Shown here one piece after another: positions 1 to 8,001 of a DNA stretch of 64,000 nt. Each line of letters begins with the position of its first letter. The first letter of the stretch is position 1. Under the pieces are notes generated by a model. The model was not told the DNA's origin and made no database searches. It saw nothing but the letters and a program-made list of their open reading frames with translations. This stretch comes from Clostridiales bacterium (lineage in GTDB: Bacteria; Bacillota; Clostridia; Oscillospirales; Butyricicoccaceae): positions 62,001-126,000 of the forward strand of contig SFJM01000009.1 of the NCBI GenBank assembly GCA_004555915.1, written 5' to 3'. Position numbers and translations under genes: made by a program.

Positions 1-3000
1 GCTCTTGTAGTCCTCAGCGGATCTAAGCTCGCCGTTGGTATCTGTGAAGAGAACAAAGTTATCGCCTTCGTTCCACGAAATGGTATTGTCCTCCTTATTT
101 AACTGTGCTTCACCGATCAGCTTATTGCGCAGCGTTTCAACTGTCATATTTGCTTCGCCATCAGTTGCATAAGCAGACTTAGCCACATTTACATTTGTAT
201 CCTTTTCGTCCAGTGGCTTTACAACACGGATACCATCCAGATAAAAGTCCTTACCATAGTCCATCTCTGCGTTTGCCTTAGCGAGGGTAACGGTTACCGC
301 GTAGGTACCGTAATTTTCCGCTTCATACGTAAATACCGGAACATTGTACAGCGTGCCTACGTTCGTACCCTCTACCGATTTATAAATGTTCTTGCGGAAG
401 CCGGTGTAAATTGTTTTTCCGTCGCTATCCTTAATCACAACACGCATATAAGCCGCTGTACCGCTGGTACGAGCGAAGAAGGAAGTGCCGGTACCGGTGA
501 AGGTATACGAGAAGGAAGCTGCGCCGTTGGTGGTATCAACATACATAGACGAACCGTTGGAATCGCCGGAATCGTTCAGATAAGCCGCATCAGAACCATA
601 CGGGCTGTCGCCTACGGTACCAACTACGCCCGGTTCCTGCGGGTCAGTCTGCGCTGTGCCTACTGCCTGCCAACCATTAGCAGACTTACCTTTGTTAAAG
701 GTTACCATGTTGGAGAAATTCTCCTCATAGTACATGGTAGTTGCCGGGATGATGTAGACCTTGGCAGTGTTTGACTCATCAGCAGTCTGCACCGTACCTC
801 CAGCGTTGGTAGTCGTACCAGTTACTCTTGCGGTGTAAGTCAAAACCTCCACGCCGGTAAGCTGCTTGGTCAGTTGATAGGTAATCTTACCATTCTCGAT
901 CTCAGCCGTGCCATACTGCGCACCGGTAACGTTAGTCAGTTCGATCTTGTCGCCGCGGTAAACGTCATTTGCCAGAGCATCAATGATTACCGGCAGACCG
1001 TAGTCAATGACGATCTTGTCATCAACCGGACGGGAGCTCGGGTTCGGCAGGTTCGCATTCATGTAGTTCTCGCAGATAAATTTGAGGGAATCCTCTGCCT
1101 CTGTGCTGCCCTTAGCAGTAACCGCTTCACTTTCCAAGCCTACCGTAGGGCTAGGAATATCTGCACTCTTCTCATACGATGTAGCGTTTACCGTATAACC
1201 TCCAGCGGACTCGCCGCCATAAGTATACTCAGTCTTTGTGAACGATTTTTTCGTTGTTTCTGTTTCGCCATTATTGGGGTCATCTTCAACAACTTTATAC
1301 ACTGCGCCGTCAGCGGCAATTTCGCCGACAAACTTGGCCGTCTGTCCGTTCCTTAGCGTGAACTTTCCGTTCGCGTCCGTAGACGGGGTGTCAATAACCT
1401 GACCGTTTGCGTTCAGCAGGCTGTAATTGGTGTTAGCAACCGCAGTGCCGTTCTTGGTCAGCGTGAAGCCGAAGTCGATGTTATTGACAGTCTCCTGCTC
1501 CTTTGCAGTCAGCGGAGAGAGTGTGCCGTCGCTGGAAATCGACTGGGTTGCACGCTTGGTGACGGATACGGTGTCCTTCATCGGCAGGTTGAACTGAATC
1601 TTACAGTTGGACGAGCCAGCGCCGCGTTCCAGATAGAAGATGGTCAGCTCATGGCTGTCACTTGCTGCGAAGGTCTCACGGGTCTGGTTAATTGCACCAC
1701 CAAACAGCGTCTGTTTCGTCTGGAAACTACTGTCGTTATAGCTGCCAACTGCTACTGTGCTGGTATTACTCTCGCTATAGGTAATCGTGTCTGCCGCAAA
1801 GTCAATGGTTGCGTCCAAACGGTTGTGAATACCGCCCAAATCAATGACAAGCTGACCATCGATAAAGACCCAAACGTCATCATCGCCGGAGAAGCTGAAG
1901 GTGATCGGTGTAGATGTGTCATCATTCGGATTCAATCGTCCGTTTGCAGTCATCGTAAACGGAATGGTGGTTCTCATACCAAAGTGGTAGTCCATTTTGC
2001 CATTTTCTCTAGACCCGGTCAAATTAGTCGTACTTGTGTCATCAAAAGGAGCCCATACTGTCTTGCTGCCGTCGCCAAAGCTGATGCTGTTCCATGCCTG
2101 CTGTTTTCCTTCATCAAAGTACAGTCTGCCATGGGACTGCGCGGCAGTTGAACGCTGTTTCTCATCTTCATGAAAATAAACAGCGTTCTGGCTTGCATCA
2201 AAGGTATATGTGCCGTTCTTGTATACAAACGGCATTTCTACACCGGTGTAGATCTGCTTTACAGTTGCATCAGAGTTGAAAATACCACCGTCCGGCTTGG
2301 TGAATTTGATATCCTTGTTCGCAGTCAGTGTTGGCTCTACAAGACCGGTGTACATTTTCTGACCATTATCATTGTTTCCGGTGTTCTTGTTCCACCAGTT
2401 CCAAGCAGCGTAGGGAAGAGATGCTGTGGTTGTAAAAGTAACCTTTTCTGTGCTGGAATCTGTGACTTTATACAGGTAGAATGCGTTGCCGGCGTCATTG
2501 TTTTTATTATAGCCGCCATAGACAGTCTTATCCCCGCCGCCCCACTGGTTCAGATAATAGCCGCCGCTCTTCAGCTGGACACAGTCTTGATACGTCGTTC
2601 CGCTATATCCTACAATTTCAATATTGCTGGCAGTCGTAGCAGTCTTTTCGCCATTCTCGCCCTCGCCAATGGTCATAAAGCCGCTGGTGCTTTTGAGCGT
2701 GTAGGTGCCGTCACCATTGGATTGAACCGTCCACCGAGTGGCGTCGTTCTGGTCGTTCGTACTGGTAATTCCGCTCGTATTGCCTACCAGCCACGAGCCA
2801 ACGTTATTGGCTGCGGCACGGGCATTCTGGATGATATAGGTGCCTTCTTTAATAAAAACACCGTCATATGATTCTGCATCTGGCTCTCCGTCGTTGAAAT
2901 AGATACCATTCCAAGTGCTGCCGAGACCGTTGTCAACTTCCACCTGATGCGTTGCGTTGTTGATGGTAGTCTTATCATAGTTGTACATCGTAACCGGGAA

Positions 3001-3345
3001 GTACTTCAGTGTGGTGCTGCCCGCCTGTGCGCTGACATCATCATCCGTGGATGCCGGTGTTGCCTCATAGGTGCTTGCACGAAGCTTCGTTCCCTCGGCA
3101 ACCGTGGTTTCGTCTTCAATCAGTGTCAGTTCCAGATCGCTGGTATCTTCCGATGTATCGGTGTCCGTTGTATTATCATCGCCCTTGCCGAAGATCTTGT
3201 TCCAAAGATCACTCCAGCTGTAGCTGCTGCTCGAACTGCTGCCGGGCAACGTGATTCTCGCTGCAAATGCAGGGGAAACCATCGTCACGCACAGCATCAA
3301 TGCCAGCAAAAACGCCATAGGCTTACGAAATCTACTGTGTTTCAT
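1..3345 (-). CDS. Fibro-slime domain surface protein (3' end outside window)
   Basis: The reading frame is open for 1115 codons from an ATG at 3345, eight bases after TAAGGAGG, and has no stop before the window edge, so the C-terminus (possible wall anchor) is unseen. Residues 1-28 form a Sec signal peptide ending AFA. Residues about 120-250 look like a ricin-B/beta-trefoil-type repeat region. Residues about 370-588 are a fibro-slime domain, with the diagnostic stretch SFSGDDDVWVFIDG near 481. A Cna-B/SpaA-like Ig domain follows (about 590-690), then a cadherin/Ig-like region beginning near 770 and a region resembling a carbohydrate-binding module. It is probably a large extracellular adhesin. 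It is the third cistron after the PqqD-like gene and a short peptide ORF. The frame was read by eye. Confidence 0.85.
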   Translation of the reverse strand, partial: MKHSRFRKPMAFLLALMLCVTMVSPAFAARITLPGSSSSSSYSWSDLWNKIFGKGDDNTTDTDTSEDTSDLELTLIEDETTVAEGTKLRASTYEATPASTDDDVSAQAGSTTLKYFPVTMYNYDKTTINNATHQVEVDNGLGSTWNGIYFNDGEPDAESYDGVFIKEGTYIIQNARAAANNVGSWLVGNTSGITSTNDQNDATRWTVQSNGDGTYTLKSTSGFMTIGEGENGEKTATTASNIEIVGYSGTTYQDCVQLKSGGYYLNQWGGGDKTVYGGYNKNNDAGNAFYLYKVTDSSTEKVTFTTTASLPYAAWNWWNKNTGNNDNGQKMYTGLVEPTLTANKDIKFTKPDGGIFNSDATVKQIYTGVEMPFVYKNGTYTFDASQNAVYFHEDEKQRSTAAQSHGRLYFDEGKQQAWNSISFGDGSKTVWAPFDDTSTTNLTGSRENGKMDYHFGMRTTIPFTMTANGRLNPNDDTSTPITFSFSGDDDVWVFIDGQLVIDLGGIHNRLDATIDFAADTITYSESNTSTVAVGSYNDSSFQTKQTLFGGAINQTRETFAASDSHELTIFYLERGAGSSNCKIQFNLPMKDTVSVTKRATQSISSDGTLSPLTAKEQETVNNIDFGFTLTKNGTAVANTNYSLLNANGQVIDTPSTDANGKFTLRNGQTAKFVGEIAADGAVYKVVEDDPNNGETETTKKSFTKTEYTYGGESAGGYTVNATSYEKSADIPSPTVGLESEAVTAKGSTEAEDSLKFICENYMNANLPNPSSRPVDDKIVIDYGLPVIIDALANDVYRGDKIELTNVTGAQYGTAEIENGKITYQLTKQLTGVEVLTYTARVTGTTTNAGGTVQTADESNTAKVYIIPATTMYYEENFSNMVTFNKGKSANGWQAVGTAQTDPQEPGVVGTVGDSPYGSDAAYLNDSGDSNGSSMYVDTTNGAASFSYTFTGTGTSFFARTSGTAAYMRVVIKDSDGKTIYTGFRKNIYKSVEGTNVGTLYNVPVFTYEAENYGTYAVTVTLAKANAEMDYGKDFYLDGIRVVKPLDEKDTNVNVAKSAYATDGEANMTVETLRNKLIGEAQLNKEDNTISWNEGDNFVLFTDTNGELRSAEDYKS

Positions 3346-3357
3346 GTTTTTACCTCC

Positions 3358-3420
3358 TTATATTAAAATTGCTTCCGGTCCTTCGGTGCAGGGGCCTCGA
3401 ACCAGATTCGCTGTTCTCAT
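3358..3420 (-). CDS. Possible 20-residue peptide between PqqD-like gene and surface protein
   Basis: An ATG at 3420 follows GGGAGG with a 7-base spacer and opens a 20-codon frame (starts MRTANLVRG, ends EAILI). Its TAA lies inside the TAAGGAGG that serves the next gene, an arrangement suggesting translational coupling. It sits 20 bases after the PqqD-like stop codon. PqqD-fold domains bind peptide leaders in several RiPP pathways, which makes a short neighbouring peptide worth noting, but no modification enzyme is visible and the ORF could be chance. A second overlapping frame starts ten bases earlier with a poorly spaced ribosome binding site. Confidence 0.25.
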   Translation of the reverse strand: MRTANLVRGPCTEGPEAILI

Positions 3421-3440
3421 GCCGCATCCTCCCTTCTTTT

Positions 3441-3716
3441 TTATTCACCGTTATCCAGCAGAATGTTTGCTTTCTGCATTTTGTCAATAAATTTCCGGAC
3501 ATCAGCCTTTGCCGTTTCCTCTGTGACCTCGTACTCCTCCAGCAGGGCCGCTGTCATCGCGTCTTCCGTTGTCCCCTGCTGCAGCATACGGTATAACATC
3601 ACGCCACTGCCATTCAGGCTGATCAGTCCATTGATTTCCAGCGCCGCATCTCCTGTGGGTACCAGAATTGCTTCTCCTGCGATCTCACGCAGCATAAATT
3701 CTTCTCTTGCCTTCAT
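3441..3716 (-). CDS. PqqD family protein
   Basis: The product has 91 residues. The start at 3716 is set by GGAGG five bases upstream; the frame extends further upstream but without a ribosome binding site. The sequence resembles the PqqD/RiPP-recognition fold: a beta-rich N-terminus (EIAGEAILVPTGDAALEING), the typical LNGSGVMLYRML stretch near residue 40, then a helical part ending in VRKFIDKMQKANILL. PqqD-like proteins act as peptide chaperones for radical SAM enzymes or as stand-alone small proteins near surface-polysaccharide genes. No radical SAM partner is present here, so the substrate is unknown. It is the first cistron upstream of the fibro-slime protein. Confidence 0.75.
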   Translation of the reverse strand: MKAREEFMLREIAGEAILVPTGDAALEINGLISLNGSGVMLYRMLQQGTTEDAMTAALLEEYEVTEETAKADVRKFIDKMQKANILLDNGE

Positions 3717-4055
3717 ATGTCCTCCGTTATTTTCCTGCAGCCGTCTGTCCCGGCTTTCAGGAACGACAAACAGACCGAATCCCCTCTGTCCGTTCAAAGG
3801 GTATCGATCCATGCTGTCCGTTTACTCTGTCGTCCTGTATAATTGTCCATTTTTCCTCGTCTCCCCTAAGCAGGCCCTCTGTCTGCAGACGATACGGTTT
3901 AAACTCCCCTTGTGCAATAAACCAATTCCCCGTATCCTTAATATATACAGTGGTAAATTTCGCCATTTTTCATATTTTTTGCAAAATTTTACCCATTTTT
4001 ACACGGATACCTATTCTGTATCTATATTTATGTCCATTATACCTTCTTCACTGTG
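3717..4055 (-). promoter_or_regulatory. Promoter and about 300-base leader of the PqqD/fibro-slime operon
   Basis: On the minus strand TTGCAA and TATAAT are separated by 17 bases (TATAAT complement near 4036-4041), a near-consensus sigma-A promoter. Transcription from it would give a leader of roughly 300 bases before the PqqD-like start. The leader contains only weak short frames: a 69-codon frame at 3757-3966 without a ribosome binding site, and an 18-codon frame behind GAGG. I recognise no riboswitch in it. Confidence 0.6.
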
Positions 4056-4205
4056 AAATTGCAATTCATATTTAAAAAAATCATCCTTTATATTCTGTCA
4101 GTCTTTTGTCTCCTTTCTGCATATATTGCCACATCCTGTAACCGGTTATCCTTTCTGCCTCCCTTTGCGCCGGCAATCATAACCAACCCATCTGTCATAT
4201 AACAA

Positions 4206-4240
4206 AAAAGACCGCTGCACCTGACGATGCAACGGTCTTT
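4206..4240 (-). terminator. Terminator after the fold-back element
   Basis: On the minus strand AAAGACCGTTGCATC and its partner GTGCAGCGGTCTTT form a stem followed by a T run. It directly follows the CCA-like end of the tRNA-like fold-back element. Confidence 0.7.
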
Positions 4241-4244
4241 GCTT

Positions 4245-4355
4245 TGGCGGAGAAGGCGGGATTGGGTCTCGCCTGCGGGCTCGATCCCGGCTCGGCTCTG
4301 ACATGCCACCGGCATGTCATTCACTCCCTCGCCGCTTCAAATCCCTCCTTCTGAG
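4245..4355 (-). repeat. Fold-back element made of tRNA-Ser 3' ends
   Basis: About 110 bases between two terminators. The 3' end on the minus strand (CCGCCTTCTCCGCCA) is nearly identical to the 3' end of the neighbouring tRNA-Ser(GCT). The 5' end (AGAAGGAGGGATTTGAA) is the reverse complement of the T-arm/acceptor of the same tRNA, so the two ends pair as GAAGGAGGGATT with AATCCCGCCTTC, with one mismatch. Inside are a perfect hairpin TGACATGCC-GGT-GGCATGTCA and a CGGG/CCCG hairpin. It has no anticodon arm and is not a tRNA. Confidence 0.6.
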
Positions 4356-4360
4356 AATAG

Positions 4361-4396
4361 AAAAAACCACCGAAACATCACATTTCGGTGGTTTCA
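4361..4396 (-). terminator. Terminator after tRNA-Ser(GCT)
   Basis: Minus-strand stem AAACCACCGAAAT paired with GTTTCGGTGGTTT, followed by six T residues, four bases after the tRNA CCA end. Confidence 0.8.
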
Positions 4397-4399
4397 CTT

Positions 4400-4489
4400 T
4401 GGCGGAGAAGGAGGGATTTGAACCCTCGCGACACTTTCGCGCCCTACTCCCTTAGCAGGGGAGCCCCTTCACCACTTGGGTACTTCTCC
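4400..4489 (-). tRNA. tRNA-Ser (GCT anticodon)
   Basis: The acceptor strands GGAGAAG and CTTCTCC pair, discriminator G is followed by an encoded CCA (4402-4400), the long variable arm typical of serine tRNAs is present (GGGCGCGAAAGTGTCGC region), and the T-loop reads GGTTCAAATCC. The anticodon loop is CTGCTAA, giving GCT, which reads AGC/AGU codons. It is second in a two-tRNA transcript. Confidence 0.95.
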
Positions 4490-4517
4490 AAAGGCTGCTC
4501 GGCTTAACGAAAAAATG

Positions 4518-4606
4518 TGGCGGAGAGGGTGGGATTCGAACCCACGCGCCCTTTCGGACAAACGGTTTTCAAGACCGCCTCGTTATGACCACTTCGATAC
4601 CTCTCC
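4518..4606 (-). tRNA. tRNA-Ser (TGA anticodon)
   Basis: The acceptor strands GGAGAGG and CCTCTCC pair, CCA is encoded (4520-4518), and there is a long class II variable arm and a T-loop GGTTCGAATCC. The anticodon loop CTTGAAA gives TGA, reading UCA and other UCN codons. It lies 28 bases upstream of tRNA-Ser(GCT) and is served by a consensus promoter. Confidence 0.95.
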
Positions 4607-4637
4607 GGATCGAATTCTCTCGCGTTAAGCAAGAAAT

Positions 4638-4666
4638 ATTATAGCATATGACTTCTCGCCTGTCAA
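4638..4666 (-). promoter_or_regulatory. Promoter of the tRNA-Ser pair
   Basis: TTGACA (complement of 4661-4666) and TATAAT (complement of 4638-4643) with a 17-base spacer form a perfect sigma-A consensus promoter, as expected for a stable-RNA transcript. Confidence 0.9.
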
Positions 4667-4861
4667 CTGCTTTTCTCCGGTAATTTTCGGTTTTAACAGA
4701 AAAAAAGTTTTGTAAATATATGATTAACTTTTTGAAAAAACAGTGCATTTGTTTGGGTGCTATGTTATACTGTTGATAAGAAAAGTGTCAGTATTTTGTG
4801 CATGTTGTAATGTCTGCCTTTTCCCTCACCCCTTGTTATTGCGTCAGGAGGTTCGCGTGTT

Positions 4862-5782
4862 ATGATCTATACCGTGACATTAAACCCTTGTCTTGACTAT
4901 CTTGTTGCTGTACAGAATTTCCAGTCCGGCCGTGTGAACCGTGCAGGCTATGAACGGATTACGCCCGGCGGCAAGGGAATCAATGTCTCTTATGTGCTGA
5001 ATATCTTAAAGCAGGATAATCTTGCCCTTGGTTTTGTGGGCGGTTTTACCGGTGCCGAAATTGAACGGCTGATGGATAAAGATGGCATCCGCCATGATTT
5101 TGTCCATCTGAAGCATGGCAACAGCCGGATTGATGTCCAGATGCTGGATGGCATCGAAAGCTCCATCCATGGCGTGGGCCCATGTATTACACAGGAGGAT
5201 ATTGATGCCCTGTGCCAGCAGCTGCAGCAGCTGCAGGATGGCGATACACTGGTACTGTCCGGTGCAGTCCCCCGCGGGGCACGGGATACCATTTACAGTG
5301 ATATCCTCCGTTCCGTAGAACATAAGGATTTATATGTAGTCGTGGATGCCAAGGGTCCGCTGCTGCTCAATACCCTGAAATACAGACCGTTCCTGATTAA
5401 ACCCAATTTACAGGAAATGATTGATATTTTCTACCTCGATGTGGAAAATATGGATGATATCATCCGATATGCAAAGAATTTACAGGACATGGGCGCACGG
5501 AATGTTCTGGTGTCGCTCGGTGCGGACGGTGCCGTCCTGGTAACGGAAACCGGCGAAATCTATCGTCACAGTGCGATGACCGGCAAGGTACATAATACCG
5601 TTGGCTGCGGTGATTCCATGCTGGCAGGCTTTCTCGTTGGCTATCATCAGAATCACGACATGGTACAGGCATTCCAGCTGTCTCTGGCTGCAGCTTCGGC
5701 AAATGCCTTCCATGATGGCCGTGGTACCTATGAGGATATGATGGACCTGCTGGATATCTTGCATCGTGAAATGGAAGAATAA
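4862..5782 (+). CDS. fruK: 1-phosphofructokinase (PfkB family)
   Basis: This 306-residue PfkB/ribokinase-fold sugar kinase is predicted to phosphorylate fructose 1-phosphate to the 1,6-bisphosphate in the cytoplasm. The N-terminus MIYTVTLNPCLDY, the PGGKGINVS motif (35-43), KPNLQE (180-185) and the anion-hole/catalytic NTVGCGDS (246-252, Asp251) match the FruK/LacC branch. Length is normal. AGGAGG lies ten bases before the ATG. No FruA permease or FruR regulator is adjacent, so tagatose-6-phosphate kinase activity cannot be excluded. The gene ends in its own terminator before galE. Confidence 0.85.
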   Translation: MIYTVTLNPCLDYLVAVQNFQSGRVNRAGYERITPGGKGINVSYVLNILKQDNLALGFVGGFTGAEIERLMDKDGIRHDFVHLKHGNSRIDVQMLDGIESSIHGVGPCITQEDIDALCQQLQQLQDGDTLVLSGAVPRGARDTIYSDILRSVEHKDLYVVVDAKGPLLLNTLKYRPFLIKPNLQEMIDIFYLDVENMDDIIRYAKNLQDMGARNVLVSLGADGAVLVTETGEIYRHSAMTGKVHNTVGCGDSMLAGFLVGYHQNHDMVQAFQLSLAAASANAFHDGRGTYEDMMDLLDILHREMEE

Positions 5783-5817
5783 TCAAAAAAATCTGTATTT
5801 CAATCCCCCCAATCAGG

Positions 5818-5845
5818 CTGCCGGCTGTTATGCCGGCAGTTTTTC
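5818..5845 (+). terminator. Terminator after fruK
   Basis: CTGCCGGC and GCCGGCAG pair across a six-base loop and are followed by five T residues. Confidence 0.85.
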
Positions 5846-5848
5846 TGT

Positions 5849-5877
5849 TTGCAGTATGCCGGGAAATTCTGTATAAT
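5849..5877 (+). promoter_or_regulatory. Promoter of galE
   Basis: TTGCAG (5849-5854), a 17-base spacer and TATAAT (5872-5877) lie just after the fruK terminator and about 75 bases before the galE start. Confidence 0.75.
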
Positions 5878-5950
5878 ACAAGGCGTAGGCTGTCAGACAG
5901 CCGGAATCATTTATTTTTTGAATTGGTCACGGGAAAGGGGACAAACACCA

Positions 5951-6967
5951 ATGACAATTTTATTAACCGGCGGTGCCGGATATATTGGAAGCCATACCGT
6001 CATTGAACTGCAGCAGGCAGGCCATGAGGTCGTTGTGGTAGATAATTTATGCAATGCATCGGAAAAATCTCTGGAACGGGTACAGGAAATCACCGGCAAG
6101 CCGGTACCATTCTATCCGGTGGATATCCGTGACCGTATTGGTCTGGAACAGGTCATGGAACAGTATGACTTTGACTGCTGCATCCATTTTGCCGGTTTGA
6201 AGGCAGTGGGTGAATCGGTAGCCAAGCCGCTGGAGTATTATGACAACAACATTTCCGGCACGCTGGTGCTGCTGGATGTCATGCGCAAACATGGCTGTAA
6301 GAATATCATTTTCTCTTCTTCTGCCACGGTATACGGCAATCCGGCTGTGATTCCGATTACAGAGGAATGTCCCAAGGGACAGTGTACCAATCCCTATGGC
6401 CAGACCAAGAGCATGCTGGAACAGATTATGACCGATATGCAGAAGGCGGATCCGGAATGGAATGTGGTATTGCTGCGGTATTTCAATCCCATCGGTGCCC
6501 ATCCGTCGGGCAAAATCGGTGAGGATCCCAATGGGATTCCCAACAATCTGATGCCGTATATCACGCAGGTTGCCGTGGGCAAGCGTGCAGAGCTGGGGGT
6601 ATTTGGCGATGATTACAACACCCCGGACGGCACCGGCGTGCGGGATTATATCCATGTAGTAGATCTGGCAAATGGCCATGTAAAGGCATTGTCTGCCATT
6701 GAGCGGAATTGCGGGCTGGCAATTTACAATCTGGGCACTGGACAGGGATATTCCGTACTGGATGTGGTACATGCCTTTGAGCAGGCAAATCACCTGACCA
6801 TTCCCTATTCCATCAAGCCCCGCCGTGCCGGTGACATTGACGCGTGCTATTCTGACCCGGCGAAAGCGGAACGGGAGCTGGGCTGGAAGGCACAGTATGG
6901 TCTGCTGGATATGTGCCGGGATTCCTGGAACTGGCAGAAAAACAATCCGAATGGGTATCAGGATTAA
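5951..6967 (+). CDS. galE: UDP-glucose 4-epimerase
   Basis: This 338-residue extended short-chain dehydrogenase/reductase interconverts UDP-glucose and UDP-galactose with bound NAD. The NAD-binding TGGAGYIGS (6-14), the serine region FSSSATVYG (121-129) and the catalytic Y149-x-x-x-K153 pair (NPYGQTK) are all visible, and the C-terminal [16 protein letters not shown] is typical of GalE. The start at 5951 follows AAAGGGG. It is transcribed alone. Its UDP-galactose could feed the UDP-galactopyranose mutase encoded at 13.3-14.5 kb; that link is inference. Confidence 0.93.
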   Translation: MTILLTGGAGYIGSHTVIELQQAGHEVVVVDNLCNASEKSLERVQEITGKPVPFYPVDIRDRIGLEQVMEQYDFDCCIHFAGLKAVGESVAKPLEYYDNNISGTLVLLDVMRKHGCKNIIFSSSATVYGNPAVIPITEECPKGQCTNPYGQTKSMLEQIMTDMQKADPEWNVVLLRYFNPIGAHPSGKIGEDPNGIPNNLMPYITQVAVGKRAELGVFGDDYNTPDGTGVRDYIHVVDLANGHVKALSAIERNCGLAIYNLGTGQGYSVLDVVHAFEQANHLTIPYSIKPRRAGDIDACYSDPAKAERELGWKAQYGLLDMCRDSWNWQKNNPNGYQD

Positions 6968-6974
6968 ATCTTTG

Positions 6975-7005
6975 ACGGGCAGAGGAGATATCTCTGTCCG
7001 TTTTT
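6975..7005 (+). terminator. Terminator after galE
   Basis: ACGGGCAGAG pairs with CTCTGTCCGT around a short loop and is followed by a five-T run. Confidence 0.75.
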
Positions 7006-7095
7006 GATTGTCCGGTACATGTCGCTTTTTCAGCGACCCGTCAAAAGATTGGTCCTGATATACTGTTAATAGAAATAAAAACGAGGTGGATGCAT

Positions 7096-7896
7096 ATGTT
7101 AGGTGCGATAATTGGCGATATCGCCGGTTCAATTTATGAATTTGACAACATAAAAACCAAGGAGTTTGCGTTATTCTCCCCGGAAATGGACTATACGGAT
7201 GACAGCATCATGTCCCTTGCGATCGCACAGGCCCTGCTGGAGCACCGTGGGAAAGGAACCAATTTATCTGAGGCTGTGACAACCGAAATGCAGCGTCTGG
7301 GACGCAAATACCCCTATCCTATGGGTGCATATGGCGGACGGTTCAGCGCTTGGCTGCGTTCCGACCATCCACAGCCATACAATAGCTTTGGTAATGGCTC
7401 TGCTATGCGCGTGGCTGCCTGTGGTTTTGCAGCAGATACACTGGAACAGGCGCTGGAATATGCAGAAATTTCCGCCGCTGTGACCCATAACCATCCAGAG
7501 GGCATCAAAGGTGCCAAAGCAGTGGCAGGCTGTATTTGGCTGGCACTGCATGGGGCAGATAAAAAAGAAATCAAGGCGTTTGTAGAAGCGGAATATTACA
7601 CGCTGGATCGGAGTGTGGATGAAATCCGCCCTGTTTATCGGTTTAATGAAAGCTGTCAGGGTACAGTGCCCCAGGCGATTCAGGCATTTCTGGATGCCAC
7701 GGATTTTCAGGATGCCATCCGTACCGCTGTTTCCCTTGGCGGTGACAGTGATACGCTGGCCTGCATCACTGGCGGCATAGCAGAAGCCTTTTACGGCATT
7801 CCGGAGGAAATGGCACAGGCGGCCAAAGCCCTGCTGCCGGAGGATCTGCTGACGATTCTGGAAACTTTTGAAGCGAAATTTCAGCAGGCATCATAG
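7096..7896 (+). CDS. ADP-ribosylglycohydrolase family protein
   Basis: A 266-residue DraG-type fold that hydrolyses ADP-ribose linkages on proteins, nucleic acids or small molecules. The metal-binding pairs are visible: YTDDSIMS near residue 34 and GGDSDTLACITGG near 215, together with the N-terminal GAIIGDIAGSIYE signature. The start at 7096 is preferred over the in-frame ATG at 7090 because GAGGTGG ends six bases before it. A terminator separates it from the following macro-domain gene, another ADP-ribose-binding family, so the two probably share a theme but not an unbroken transcript. Confidence 0.88.
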   Translation: MLGAIIGDIAGSIYEFDNIKTKEFALFSPEMDYTDDSIMSLAIAQALLEHRGKGTNLSEAVTTEMQRLGRKYPYPMGAYGGRFSAWLRSDHPQPYNSFGNGSAMRVAACGFAADTLEQALEYAEISAAVTHNHPEGIKGAKAVAGCIWLALHGADKKEIKAFVEAEYYTLDRSVDEIRPVYRFNESCQGTVPQAIQAFLDATDFQDAIRTAVSLGGDSDTLACITGGIAEAFYGIPEEMAQAAKALLPEDLLTILETFEAKFQQAS

Positions 7897-7918
7897 CAAG
7901 GAGAACACATAAAATCAA

Positions 7919-7954
7919 CAGCCGGAATTTGCAGTATGTTGTAGATTCCGGCTG
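7919..7954 (+). terminator. Terminator between the glycohydrolase and macro-domain genes
   Basis: CAGCCGGAAT and ATTCCGGCTG form a ten-base stem followed by TTTC. TTTATAATAG immediately after it may be the -10 region of the next gene. Confidence 0.65.
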
Positions 7955-8001
7955 TTTCATGCTTTATAATAGAAAACAGATATCAGAAAGAGAGGATTGT
8001 T

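Noticed and set aside
874..3254. Several plus-strand ORFs of 61-233 codons across the first 3.3 kb
   Set aside because: They lie antisense to a continuous minus-strand frame with a clear signal peptide and fibro-slime domain and have no ribosome binding sites or recognisable domains.
3757..3966. 69-codon minus-strand ORF in the leader of the PqqD gene
   Set aside because: It has no ribosome binding site (only an A-rich stretch) and a stop codon just upstream; it resembles no family.
4088..4324. 78-codon minus-strand ORF in the tRNA-like element
   Set aside because: It spans a terminator and the fold-back element, so coding is implausible.
6047..7132. 361-codon minus-strand ORF antisense to galE
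   Set aside because: The plus-strand galE has complete catalytic motifs and the antisense frame lacks any domain or start signals.
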